From NCBI GenBank assembly GCA_032718475.1, contig JAUCBJ010000690.1:1-26547 (forward strand): DNA of 26,547 bases, read 5' to 3'. Under the pieces are notes generated by a model. The model searched no databases, was not told where the DNA came from, and worked only from the letters and a program-made list of their open reading frames with translations. This DNA comes from Nemertoderma westbladi. Its lineage: Eukaryota; Xenacoelomorpha; Nemertodermatida; Nemertodermatidae. Below, one piece after another: positions 1 through 10,509 of the stretch (positions within the stretch are counted from its first letter, which is position 1; each line of letters begins with the position of its first letter). The position numbers were made by a program, and so were the translations under genes.

Positions 1-1781
1 GTTTCTCTAAACTCTTCGTCGTCGTGTTCGGTGTGTAGTGGTGCGGTGTTCCGATGACGTAGATTCTGCGCGATGGGTGAAGCACTAATACCAACTGGCG
101 TGCGATATGTAGAGAACGGTTTAGCGATCCGTGTACTCGTAATAGCTGGACCGGGTATAGGAATTCTGGTCGTCGTCGACTCGCGTATAGTCGGAGTTCT
201 CGCTTCCTGTTCGGCCTTCTGCAGTGCGAACAGTTCTCGCAACTCTGTCCCTACACTCGCCCCACATTCTTCGATCATTCGCATCCCCTTCTCGGCGATT
301 TCATTCGCCTTCCTAGTCCGTTCTTCGCTCTCTAAACTTAATCTCGCACTTTCCAACTGCGCCAGTTTACGTTCTTCTTCTTCCCTCGCTCGTCTCGCTG
401 CGCCCTCTTCTTCCACACGCGCCTTCTCTTCATACAACGCTTGTCGCTCCTTGTCGATCTCGAGTTCGCGTTCCTTGCGTTCGCGTTCAAGTTCGAGCTC
501 ACGTTTCTTCTGTTCGCGTTCGAGCTGGAGTTCGCGTTCCTTCTGCTCGCGTTCAAGTTCGAGTTCGCGTTCCTTGCGCTCGCGTTCAAGTTCGAGTTCA
601 CGTTCCTTCTGCTCGCGTTCCGCTCGCTCACGCTTACCTTTCTCTTCCAACTCTCGCAACTTCGTGTCTAACTTACGTGTTCGTTCCCGTTCCCGCTCGG
701 CTTCCTTCCGTGCTTCCGATGCACGCAAAACTTCCGCCTGCTGTTCGTCCAGTCGGCGTCTTCTCTCCTCCGCCGAGTTGTGCGAAACAAGGGATCTAGC
801 ACATATAACCTTACCTCGCGCGTGACTAACCTGGGAATCGCCGCTGTTTCTGGATGCGTCGTCGGGTGGAGTCAACGTCCTCTGTTGGATGTTCTCCGTC
901 GTCGGTAGCACCTGACCCGGTACCACCACTCCATTCTGCATCAGCCAGCTAGTAACTTCCCTCTGATAACGGCGCTCTTCTTTATCCTGGATCTCTTCTC
1001 GCTCCACTAAGTCTCTTAACTCTGCGTCACTCACTTGAGTCGCCTGCGCTTGTGATGTCCATAGCAGCCAGTTCTCCGTCCTAACTCGTCGGAATCGCTC
1101 CGACAACTCGCGGTGCTCCAACAAGGCTGCTAAAACCCTGTCGTAAATCCTCGTCGCCACGTCGCTCGACTGAGACTCTACTGCCTTCTTCGCTAGGACT
1201 GCAAGCTCCTCCGTCTGCTTGAATAATGCTGAGTTATATCCTCTTCTAATCTCTACTAACTCTACCCTCCCGATGTTGGCTGAGTCAGCTAACATCTTCC
1301 TTACCTTGTCCGCCGTCCGGGTTATATGTCCGGCATGCGCGCGAAGTTTCTTCTTCATCGCAGTGTCGAACTCTCTATCACTTACCTGACTTACGCTCGG
1401 TGGACTTGAAGGGTTATTTCGGGAACTACGGGTACTCCTTACAGCCGTCGGGACCACGGCACTTACCATACCCACAGGTCTGGAAACCGGGCTCCGGGCT
1501 CTCGCTTCTGCTACACTACCCTCCCTATCACTCACCTCTGTCCGGGCTGCCGTACAGTCCTTCCTTACAGTAGCGGTAGGGGATCCTAATACTATTACTT
1601 GAGGTTGTTGTTCTTCCTCACTAGTCACTGTCTCGTCCTCCTGTTCACTTACGTCAGCGTCGCTCGCTGCGTCGTCATAGTCGGCATTGTCGTCAACAGT
1701 AATATTTACGCTATCGTCAGTCGGCGGTCCAGCCGCCGTCTCGTAGCTGTCCTCTAGTGCCTCTTTGTCTGAGACACTCAT
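1..1781 (-). CDS. gag-like or coiled-coil ORF, 593 codons, truncated by the left window edge
   Basis: The minus strand is open without a stop from an ATG at 1781 to base 1, and an in-frame TAG lies two codons upstream of that ATG, so the start is well supported. Residues 1-60 are acidic (runs of D and E). About 60-140 are Ser/Pro/Arg-rich and look disordered. About 140-250 look helical (segments such as RVELVEIRRGYNSALFKQ and RIYDRVLAALLEHRELSERF). About 350-520 are a Glu/Arg/Lys-rich coiled coil with five 11-residue repeats (consensus REQKERELELE). No zinc knuckle or protease is reached before the edge. Its position inside an AP2A intron, same strand, and the one-exon layout suggest the gag of an LTR retroelement. 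The helical part weakly recalls the BEL/Pao gag N-terminus. A host coiled-coil exon is the alternative. Family assignment is inference; the open frame is seen directly. Confidence 0.7.
   Translation of the reverse strand, partial: MSVSDKEALEDSYETAAGPPTDDSVNITVDDNADYDDAASDADVSEQEDETVTSEEEQQPQVIVLGSPTATVRKDCTAARTEVSDREGSVAEARARSPVSRPVGMVSAVVPTAVRSTRSSRNNPSSPPSVSQVSDREFDTAMKKKLRAHAGHITRTADKVRKMLADSANIGRVELVEIRRGYNSALFKQTEELAVLAKKAVESQSSDVATRIYDRVLAALLEHRELSERFRRVRTENWLLWTSQAQATQVSDAELRDLVEREEIQDKEERRYQREVTSWLMQNGVVVPGQVLPTTENIQQRTLTPPDDASRNSGDSQVSHARGKVICARSLVSHNSAEERRRRLDEQQAEVLRASEARKEAERERERTRKLDTKLRELEEKGKRERAEREQKERELELERERKERELELEREQKERELQLEREQKKRELELERERKERELEIDKERQALYEEKARVEEEGAARRAREEEERKLAQLESARLSLESEERTRKANEIAEKGMRMIEECGASVGTELRELFALQKAEQEARTPTIRESTTTRIPIPGPAITSTRIAKPFSTYRTPVGISASPIAQNLRHRNTAPLHTEHDDEEFRE
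457..622 (-). repeat. 33-bp tandem repeat coding the 11-aa coiled-coil units
   Basis: About five in-phase copies of a 33-bp unit encode variants of REQKERELELE (roughly residues 387-442 of the minus-strand ORF). Copies differ mostly at Q/R and L/Q positions and by silent changes, so the repeat looks maintained as protein. The plus-strand reading of the same bases gives Ser/Arg-rich and Phe/Leu-rich shadow frames that have no support. Confidence 0.75.
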
Positions 1782-4493
1782 AGTCTAAATAATATTTGCC
1801 TTCCGGCAAAAATATCTCGCAAAATTCGAGATATAATTATAATTTAACCGAAATACGGTCAAATTAATTGTCAAATAATCAGTTGGTCCAAATGTCAAAA
1901 TAAATTCGCAATGCAATATTGTGAATTTAATGGGGTATATAGTTATAGCAAATACTAGCACAATATTTAAACAAAATATTATTATATAGCTATTATATAG
2001 CATTAAATACCGGTATAGCACAAAATAACTTTGAATCTAATACAAAATATTCAAAATATACTTGCCGCCCGAATATTTCTAATTTTATATATATATAGCT
2101 CTAATCAACGTAATTTTAATTTCAAATATTATTATGTATCCACTAGCGCGTGGCTACATCTTCGGGTTGCGACTCTCTAACTCTCTCTCTAACTTGAGCG
2201 ATTCAAAAAACCATGGCCGGCTAAACCTAAATATCCTAACTAATAAATTGAGTTCAGCTTCGCAGTTAAACAACCGATAATTTTTTACTGCTTCCACAAA
2301 CACACTGGTGCCAACAGAACAACTAACCTTGTTTGCTGTGAGATTCCACGTCCGCGTCCAAAGATTCAGGCCCTTCGCTGATTGCAAACCGAACCCGCAG
2401 ACCCACACGAACCCCAAACTCAGAAGTTCCGTCTTGCCATGTATCTCCAGATGGTATAAAATAACTAAGCGGTTACTTAACATACCGGTACAAAACTCTA
2501 GAATTTTACGAAATAATTTTGACCGAAAACTGAATTCTCGCAAACCTAGCTAAAAATTTCAAAAAACTTACTAATTACAATTTGCCCTAAGGCCTAAGGA
2601 ACTGCTGTATTCGCAATTAGCAAAAACGCACTACCGTACATCCACTGTATGCAGTACAGTAAGTAAAACAGTACACCAACCTAACAGCCTAATGATACTG
2701 TGTGTGGTACGGCAAAACAAATGTCCCTTCTACCGTACGCAGTAACAGCAATCAGCCTAATGTACTACTGTACTATCGTACGCAACTAGTGAATACAGTA
2801 ATCTAAACTAACAGTAGTCTAAACTAACAGCCTAAGAATACTCTATCTGCCTTACTGTACGCAGTACAGCAAAGCAATAGACGCGTATTACTGATAAACA
2901 ACCGCGACCTCTATACTAACAGCAGAACTGTTGAACAGACAAATACTGGTATACTTCTCTGCCAACCTAATAAGTTCCCGCCTAACCAATAAGACACAAA
3001 GACTGCTCTACTGTTAAGTAAAGGGGATCAGGAGCGTGCTATTACTAAATTGTAAGGGTTGCTAAATACAAAACCGCTACTTACCGTTAGATGGCGCTAA
3101 TCTGCCGTCCACTAATATATTTTACTAATTTTACACAACTCCTGCAAAATCGCTTGTTCCTTTCTCTACCGATTGCTCGATAGAGAGCTAACTGTTCGAA
3201 TCTATGAGCCACGCGGGAATAACCAAAACAATAAACCCGAGTCGGCTCCCTAAGCTTACTTAAGACGAGTGCGAGAGGCCTTGCACTCAGAGTATTCTTA
3301 CGCCTAATTTTATCACTATTAAAGCACGCTATTACCTACGTCTTTCTAATCGCGAATACTGGAGGTTCCCTAACGTAATGTGTGAATGCGAGAATATTTA
3401 AAATATCAAAATGGTACAGTATCTGTTTCTACGTGGATAATACCACCCCGGGTCTAAAACTGCCCGCGACTGGCTTTAGGCCAGCAAAATTACTAGCGTA
3501 TCGTGCGTACCGAATAGTGCGTTCTAGCTGATTGCCCACTAATGCAAATAACCGCTCAGCGTGAATAGTTTACAGTACACTAATTATTACCTTAGCTACT
3601 CTCCGCTATGCTGCGTACTAATTCTTAATTTTTTACTAATTAATTACAGTCACGAATATTTAACAGCGTACTAATTACTAAGAGTTCCAGAATACGTAAT
3701 TCTAATTTATCACGCAACAGGTTTCGATAGTAATAGCCTAAATTGCCGTATTACTTTGACCTAATCAATAACTAATTATTGTAACTAAGAAATAGAAATC
3801 AATCAAAAGAAAAGAGCGCCTATCTAAGCATTCGTAATCTTAGGCACACTTCAATAACACCAATCAGCGTTAGAAATCACAGTTTACAATTGTGCAATTC
3901 ACTACTCGTACTCCACACTCAACGTTTTAATACGCGCAGGCCTCTCCCAGGTACATCTAGGATTCCTAACTAACCCAATTCCTGCCCCCCTAATACCAAA
4001 TAGAGACAAAATCTGGATCATCAGCCCCCTAATTACTGTACCGGCGATCGGTCTGCGTGCCGCAGTGCAAGTTACCCGCCCGCAACGGTGACCCTGGCCA
4101 GCGTTGCTCGCTTTGAATCCTCCGCTCTCTCCTAGTCGCTCAACCCCCCGATGCGCCCACCGCCCACTGGCACCTTAGCTCTCCATGATGCTAATAGCTA
4201 CCGTAGCGGCGCATGCAAATCACAAAGTCTGACAGTCTCAGAATCCCTTAGGATTATTGCGCAGAAAAGAATCACATAGAACCATTAATCAAAGGTAGAA
4301 ATCATAGTTCAATTGTAATTAGCAGCAATCAAAGGAATTATTGAGAAACACAAGCAAGTAATCGCACTAGCAAATCATTTCACGAAATTAATCAAATTAG
4401 CAAATTGCAGAAAGTATCAAGAAAAAACAGCAAGACAGGTGCTAGGGCTAGGTGTCATGTGATGAGTTGATGAGGCTCTACCGGCACACCGCC

Positions 4494-4553
4494 AATTTAT
4501 AGGTGATCCGGATGGGGTGATGCAATAGGGTGACTCAATCGCTTTCTTATTGG
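4494..4553 (-). promoter_or_regulatory. possible minus-strand promoter: CCAAT box and TATA box
   Basis: On the minus strand a CCAAT box (4553-4549, in the context GAGCCAATAAG) is followed about 48 bp downstream by TATAAATT (4501-4494). Spacing and order fit a Pol II core promoter pointing towards the gag-like ORF, 2.7 kb away. Both motifs are short and can occur by chance, so this is inference. Confidence 0.3.
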
Positions 4554-4647
4554 CTCTCCAGTCCGTGCTAGCACTAGACCAACCTGGAAGCAGCTAGTCC
4601 AATAAGGAGGCCGGATTGTAGCCCTATTTGCTCCCCTTCCTCGAATT

Positions 4648-4665
4648 ATTACCATATATGGTAAT
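4648..4665. promoter_or_regulatory. 18-bp perfect palindrome containing a CArG box
   Basis: ATTACCATATATGGTAAT is its own reverse complement. Its centre CCATATATGG matches the serum response factor consensus CC(A/T)6GG exactly. It lies about 100 bp upstream (minus-strand sense) of the CCAAT/TATA pair. Binding is not shown. Confidence 0.35.
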
Positions 4666-4919
4666 GGTTCACGTCTCTGGCTGCTGAATGGCCAGGACAG
4701 CGTCCCTATATGCTAGCCCTACTAAAGCTAATATCAGCAAGCACTGAATCCAGGGTCCGAATAAACTTACCCTGGAACTATCTACATATAACCTAATACA
4801 AAATTACGTAGGTAGGGCTACATACTATACAAAATGGATGGTTTCAAATATATGGGCGTTTTGATTTCCCTACCTAAATACCACTGCGTTATTATGCCTT
4901 ATCTAAAATATCATGCTGC

Positions 4920-5010
4920 ACAACGGACTAATATTACGTACAGTATAACGGACTAATATTGCATACTGCATAACGGACTAATATTGCATACTGCATAACG
5001 GACTAATAAT
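4920..5010. repeat. 25-bp tandem repeat, about 3.6 copies
   Basis: The unit ATAACGGACTAATATTGCAT + ACTGC starts at 4920, 4945, 4970 and 4995. The second and third copies are identical, the first has a few changes, and the last is cut after 16 bases. It is a small intronic minisatellite. Confidence 0.85.
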
Positions 5011-5354
5011 GTGGATACAGCGCCATATACCGTAACATAAAACATAACGTATTTACTTTAATACGCGCCCTGACTCCGGTACCCTGGCTCAAATAAACAC
5101 CCCGGCTTCGATCATCCAAAACTAACTTAAACGCCCTCCTCGAATAACACCCTGAATGGTGTTTACCTTTACTAATATTACAATGTCGAAATGCAAATGT
5201 AATTAATACAATCGCATTAATTAATAACCAGCTTCTTAGAAAATGACAACCTCAGAGGTACATTATGTATAATAAATAATATATAAGTTTTTATAAGGTA
5301 GCGGTATATATAAATAATAATTTTCTCTGCGATAGCGATTTAGGGATTATATAC

Positions 5355-5582
5355 CTTTTTACTTTTGGGCGGTTCCTGCGCTTTGTTTAGGATGGTCTCG
5401 AGACATTCAGTGAGTCGTTGTCGTATAGCAGTATCCTCGGGGGAGGGGTAGCACTCGAGTAGTCGGAGAAGTTTTACCGAGAGCCACGGGGCTGGTACGA
5501 AGTAGTAGGTGTAGTCCTGTAGGTCCGTGTAGCTGGAGGTAACGATACGGCTGAGACGGGAGACGGACAGTGAGACGCAACC
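5355..5582 (-). CDS. AP2A: AP-2 complex subunit alpha, coding exon 2
   Basis: This exon gives 76 codons in phase 0. It reads [14 protein letters not shown], then [20 protein letters not shown], then [20 protein letters not shown], which is nearly invariant in animal AP-2 alpha trunks. The acceptor is a pyrimidine-rich tract ending TTCTGCCAG just before 5582. The donor AAAAAG/GTATATAA follows at 5355-5354. It continues the HEAT-repeat solenoid of exon 1 after the codons ending EEYK. The reading frame is intact, which argues against a processed pseudogene. The rest of the protein (remaining trunk, hinge and ear) must lie left of the window or be missing. Confidence 0.93.
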
Positions 5583-5892
5583 CTGGCAGAAAAAAATAAA
5601 GCTGTCAGTGACACAACTAACTGTAGAAAGTAAATGTTTTTTTAGTTTTTGAATTAAATTTATATGAAATAGGCCTACATATTTTTTAAATAGTTTTTTA
5701 AATATTTACAATGCTGATAAGAGCTAAGAAACCTAAGATGTGGTGAAAATCGATGGAAGAAATAAAACTGATGTCTAGTCACTTCTACCAACTTACAAAT
5801 TTTGACCAATTACTTAATGAAATTTAATGTTGGTCCATCGCATATATTTAGGCAGGCCGGTCTGCCTGTAACGTAAATATTAGGATTATTAC

Positions 5893-6558
5893 CTTGTACT
5901 CCTCTGCTGATTTCTGTACCAAAGCCTGTATGATAGACGTCGCAGCAGTAACAACTCCCATGTGCTGGTCGTTGAGTAGATGTATGATGCGTTGCTTCCA
6001 TTCCCCGTCCCGGACGCAATCCGGCGAGACGCGAAGTATGCGCAGCAGACAGAGAGCCGCGGACTGTTTAACAGAATCCGTAGTGTCCCCGGACGTCAAC
6101 ATCCGCGGGATTTCAGACCCGAACGCGTCGCACATCTCGCGCTCAGCAATATTCGCGATGCAATGCAACGCGAGGTTAATGAAAATCGGATTCCTGGAGT
6201 GAAGATCGTTGCGGATGTTATTAATAATTAACTTAATCAACTCGCTCTCGGAACTTATAAGAACCGAGATGAACAGATAACCGATCTGTTTCTCTGAATA
6301 TCTGTTAGACGATAGTAAGTTAACAGCCTCCATGTGCCCGAAATCGATATCATGACCGAGAAGAAATATAAACAATAATTTACAAACATATTTCTTCTTC
6401 TGATAGCCGTCTAGAGTTTTATCTCCTTTGAATTTGGAGCGAATGTTTGCGAGTTCCTTGTTTATCCGTTTCGTTTCGGCTTCTTTACTTTTACAGTTAC
6501 GGATATCGGATATAAAGACGGCGAGGCCGCGCATTCCTTCACCTTTAACTGCTGGCAT
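5893..6558 (-). CDS. AP2A: AP-2 complex subunit alpha, coding exon 1 (residues 1-222)
   Basis: AP-2 alpha is one of the two large subunits of the plasma-membrane clathrin adaptor. It binds PtdIns(4,5)P2 and cargo during endocytosis. The frame starts at the ATG at 6558 with [20 protein letters not shown], the usual N-terminus of the family. It keeps the basic phosphoinositide-contacting region (SKFKGDK and the [10 protein letters not shown] lysines at about 51-60), the block [20 protein letters not shown] and the block [15 protein letters not shown]. It ends EEYK at a GTAATA donor (5892). The 310-bp intron to exon 2 is phase 0. Length and order match the family; human AP2A1 is clearly homologous by eye over the whole exon. 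Codon use is GC-richer than the surrounding intronic DNA. An outer hAT-like element ends 226 bp upstream of the start, so the promoter is short or overlaps it. Confidence 0.95.
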
Positions 6559-6783
6559 GTTGAAACGGCTATTTAATGCTAAATAATGGGATTTAGGCCA
6601 GTAGGCTGCTGTTAGTTAAGTTAATAATGCTGTATGCTGTACAAGGACTACAAGGCAGCAAGGTACAACTGTCAGACTGTCTACTTTCTGCACTGACAGA
6701 CTGACTGCTTCCTGACTGCAAAAATGCATCAGCTTTTGGTCTGGTTTTGGTCAGGTCTGGCTGGCCGCTCGGTAGGCCTACGG

Positions 6784-8497
6784 CCAGGTTGGAATTCATG
6801 CTGCAAAACTCGGACGCGTACCTGCGCGAATGACCGCAAACCAGATGCGCGTTGCGCGTTTGGGTGAGACAGGTGCGCGTTCGGGTGTGAGACAGGTGCG
6901 CGTTGCGCCTCAGCGCGCAGCTCTGCCTCTGATGCGCACCACAAATTAATTGAAATCACGAAAATACACAAAAAAATTTCGCTCGCTCCGCTCGCATTCG
7001 TTTCTCATTTCCAATTCTTCAAACAGTCAAATCACTTCACCATAATACTGTAATACCGGCAACCGGAGCTGAATTTGTCTATTTATTTTAACTACAGTAC
7101 TCTATTGTTGTATTGTTATTAGGTCTATGCTATGCCGATGTTACGTTAGTAAACAGGTAAAGTCAGAAAGTAACAATGTATTATAAGTATGACTTAATTA
7201 TAAGCCAACTGTATGTTTAAGCCTAATTGTTAGGTAGGCCTATACAAAGTATTATTGGCAGACTGGTACCTATTTCAATATTCGTTTTTTTGAAATTACC
7301 GGTACATGTTTTGTTTGTAATCTAAAATAATATTTTCTGTTATAAAAGCAGTGAGCCCGATGGGCCACCATAGTAGTGGATAGGGCTCGATCGGAGCTCC
7401 GGCCTCCGGCTCCGGCTCCGGCCATTTTGGCACCTCCGGCTCCTGCTCCGGCTCCGGTAAAAATATTGCCGGAGTTAATTTTTTAATAAAGTATTATATT
7501 TCGTGCATATTCTAATCTGAACAATTATTTACACTAAGTACTGAAGTAAGTACTGTAGTACAGCTTCAATATCAAGCATAATACCGGTACTGCAGTACTG
7601 CAGTATTACTTAAAGTCAATGACTGACTGACTGTACTGCAGTACTGGTACTGGCCAGCTGGCAGGCTGGCTGACTAGCAGACTATTACAGACAGACAGAT
7701 AGGCCCTACTGTAAAAAATTGTAAATGCTATGAATGTACACTGTAGCTGTACCACTGCAGCCATTTACTGCTGTCATGCCATGCCAGCATACTGTACTGC
7801 AGTACTGGTACAAGTACGGTAGGTAGGCTACCTACAGTAACAGTACACACCTCTACCACAGTTCAGCAGTTAGTGAGTTAGGTACTGTAGGTAATATTTA
7901 GCCGTCAGCGTCAGGCCGTCTGTCCGTGATAACTTAATTAATTACCTGTACTTAAATTTTAAATTGAAAATTCGTAAATCTATAAATTATGAAATTAATT
8001 AGACCTACAGTATGATTGATTATGAGCGATTGGCGAACGATAACCATACTTTATTTTTTTTAAATAAATAATTAAATTTTTACAATTTTTGAAAAACTCC
8101 GGCTCCTGCTCCGGCTCCGGCCAAATTGTCCAACTCCGGCTCCTGCTCCGGCTCCGGCCAAATCCAAACTCCGATCGAGCCCTAGTAGTGGATTAAAAAA
8201 ATATTTTTTAATATTAACAATTTTGATGTTGCAAAAATTACATTTATTATGTAAGCCTAGATTCAACGTACAGACAGACAGACGTAAAGATAAGCTTAAA
8301 ACGCTCAAACTTGTAAAATAGGAATGTAAAATTGTTCTTATGAACTGTGCGATTTTTTGAGATATGCATGACATGAGCTGCGCGATTTTGTTTGGATTAT
8401 GACATATGATGAGGTGCGCGACGAGCCAATTTCAGGTGCGCGGTGATTTCAAAACAACAAAGCGTACCTGCGCGCTCATGCATGAATTCCAACCTGG
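6784..8497. mobile_element. outer hAT-like DNA transposon, non-autonomous
   Basis: Termini are CCAGGTTGGAATTCATGC at 6784-6801 and its exact reverse complement at 8480-8497. They are flanked by identical 8-bp duplications GCCTACGG (6776-6783 and 8498-8505). An 8-bp duplication fits hAT. Subterminal DNA on both sides shares GCGTACCTGCGCG in the same orientation, and the left side has many GTGCGCGTT motifs and two GTGAGACAGGTGCGCGTT copies. No transposase frame is visible. A second element interrupts it at 7373-8192; without that insertion it would be about 0.9 kb. Confidence 0.88.
7381..8184. mobile_element. inner hAT-like MITE with GGCTCC-rich ends
   Basis: Termini TAGGGCTCGATCGGAG (7381-7396) and CTCCGATCGAGCCCTA (8169-8184) are perfect inverted repeats. 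They are flanked by the 8-bp duplication GTAGTGGA (7373-7380 and 8185-8192). Next to each end lie arrays of CCGGCTCC units in the same orientation (7400-7457 and 8096-8160). The terminal TA(G)GG and the 8-bp duplication fit hAT. There is no coding capacity. The interior is rich in CTGCAGTACTG palindromes. It is younger than the element that contains it. Confidence 0.9.
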
Positions 8498-9269
8498 GCC
8501 TACGGTACGTCAGTCAATCCTGCAATCAGTACGTATTTCTGTAGTACAGTCTGACAGTAGTACAATTTGACAATAGTAAAAAGGCACAGACTGACAGAGC
8601 AAAGAGGATATTAAAGTGGATTTCAAAGCAGACAGGCAGAAGCTTGTACGTCTCATTCCTGCATTCCTCAGTTCCTGGCCCTGAGACTGCCTGGCACCTG
8701 GGATTCCAATCTAATCAGGAAGACCTGGATCGATCCCTAGATGGCAGATGGTGCAGCATTATTTGGGTAGCCTACACCAACCTGCCAACTGACCAAATTG
8801 TTACTGTATTTACATCAAGGTGTGATTTACATACAGTAACAGTAGGCAGTAGTGCTTTAAACAGTTAAATACTGCAGCCTATCCCAACCCTGGCTTTCAT
8901 CCTTTACTCAATTATGGACAGACGCAAACAAGTTAAAAAACATCCCCCGGCTGCCTGGTTAAAACGTACCGGTAGTACCCAAACAAAAACGTACCCGAAT
9001 ACTGGGTATGCTGGTATGTCTGCATGTTTTACTGTTTTAAAAATGACACACTGATGCACTGGCTGACTGGGTAGGGTAGGTTTTGGCTGTTTGGTTTTGC
9101 CTGTTTGCTGTATTGGTAGTACAAAAATAAACAGCAAAAATAAACTAACCTGTGCTATTGACTCTCGTTTATTGTTTTGGTTAGATTAATTCTTAACTGA
9201 CTGTCAGTCGAGGTCAAACGTAACTCAGATCCCGATCAATAACGTACCCATATTTCCGGTACGTTTTAA
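8498..9269. other. intergenic, nothing recognised
   Basis: Apart from the duplicated GCCTACGG at its left edge, this stretch has short CTGACTG and GTAGTAC runs and scattered ACCGGTA palindromes. The short open frames here show no motif or composition bias that supports a gene. Confidence 0.5.
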
Positions 9270-10505
9270 CTAAATCAGCCTAAATAATCGACGTACAGAC
9301 GTAGTGGGTGGCGTCGATCTGTGCTCTCGGGCCGAGGCCCAAGCAGAACCGAACGCACTTATGCTGAAGGGCCTCGAGCTGTTGGCGAAGTCTGACCGAG
9401 ATAGTGAAGAACCATGTAGAGGCTGCATAGTCAAGATGTGGTTGGATAAGAGAGTTACAGAGCATTCTACACGGGGATTGGTCGAGTATGGACCCATTTG
9501 CGATGTAGAAACTTTAGTCTGGTGTTTCCAGTGCTTTGTTGCCTTGTGCCAGTGCTGATTTGTTTTCAGTGCACAATTGAAAAACCCAGTCCATAGTATT
9601 ACTCAGTGATATAGATATACTTTTTGAACAATTATCACTCTGTCACTGTAGGCTAAGGCTGTGTCATTGGCAAAAATGGGTGCTAATGTTTCGTCTTCAA
9701 TAACCTGCGGAAAGTCATTTGTATCGCTGATGTAGAGCAGATCACCGAGAATGGAACCCTGGGGAACCCCATTGTCGTTTGGCAGGTGGCTGGAATGCGT
9801 TTCGCCTATGGAAACATATTGTTTTCGATTTGACAGATAAGATTCAAACCAGTTACGGGTGTTCTGTGTAGCTCCCATTGCCCCAAGCTTTTCTATGTTA
9901 GTTTGGTGATCCACACAATCAAATGCTTTACTTAAGCAAATTAGCACCATTCCAGTAAGCAGTCCTTTATCGATGGACATGCGTATATGATTGTCTAATA
10001 ACAAAAGCGAAGACTCAGTTGAATATCCTTGCCAATAAACTAGACTGTAACGAGTTTATAATGTTAATGGAAACCAAGTAATACTGTACATCCATTATCA
10101 ATTGGTCGTATATGATGCATACTAGAATTTTCGAAAGTATTGGTAGCAAAGAAATTGGCTGAAAGTTGCCACGAACTAGGTTGGATCCTTTTTTCTTGTA
10201 GGTTGGATTTAGATGAGCGATTTTATAGATTTGTGGGAATGTCGAGGTCTCAATGGATATTACTGATATTACGGATAATTATCAATGGCGTTACTAATGA
10301 GTCCAGCCCGTCTCTAATAACTCTACCCGGGATAGAGTCAGGACCAGTGGCTTTGTTTTAATGTCGATGTTCTGGAATATTTTAGTCACCTCGGATACAG
10401 TCACTGTGTGTAACATGAATGCGTTCCCAACAACCCCTTGTTTTTCGTAATATGCTATTGTTACATTGATGTTATAGCACCCTGTTGGAGTGGGAAGTTG
10501 TGAGA
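9270..10505 (-). pseudogene. decayed LINE reverse transcriptase fragment
   Basis: Reading the minus strand from 10505 downwards, the pieces of a LINE RT follow in order but in different frames. They are VTVSEVTKIFQNID, KATGPDSIPGRVIRDGLDSL, a PISLLPILSKIL block, LSKAFDCVDHQTNIEKLGAM, SYLSNRKQYVSIG, GVPQGSILGDLLYISDTNDF, then LARLKFLHRKW-like residues and LIQPHLDYAASTWF. The active-site YADD is degraded (position reads FANDTALAYSD). Several frameshifts and stops separate the blocks. The endonuclease region is missing, so it is 5' truncated at or before the transposon end at 10507. The pattern resembles CR1/L2/Jockey-type LINEs; the clade is not resolvable by eye. Confidence 0.85.
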
Positions 10506-10509
10506 CCAG

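Larger units (their letters stand above)
1782..5354. other. AP2A intron 2 (part), no recognisable gene
   Basis: This 3.6-kb stretch lies between the gag-like ORF and AP2A exon 2. I searched the minus strand for the next conserved AP2A block (the segment that in the family begins VQHSNAKNAVLF) and did not see it. The region 1790-2150 is AT-rich with small hairpins. 2154-2543 holds an unassigned 129-codon minus-strand frame without recognisable motifs. 2600-2900 is rich in imperfect TACTGTACGCAGTAC-type palindromes. 4030-4210 is GC-rich. It may include the LTR and leader of the element whose gag-like frame starts at 1781, but no paired LTR or convincing primer-binding site was found. Confidence 0.5.

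Noticed and set aside
73-825. Plus-strand Ser/Arg-rich frame resembling an SR protein, and a Phe/Leu-rich frame at 441-671
   Set aside because: Both are antisense shadows of the Glu/Arg-rich coiled-coil in the long minus-strand ORF; the repeat structure explains them.
1782-5354. A defined LTR with primer-binding site for the gag-like element
   Set aside because: No second LTR copy is in the window, and no tRNA-complementary TGG site next to a TG...CA boundary could be supported.
5810-6231. Other frames over AP2A exon 1 (both strands)
   Set aside because: Shadows of the conserved AP2A exon; the read-through past 5893 is intron.
8644-9137. Short frames of 74-77 codons
   Set aside because: No family motif, no composition signal, in otherwise featureless intergenic DNA.
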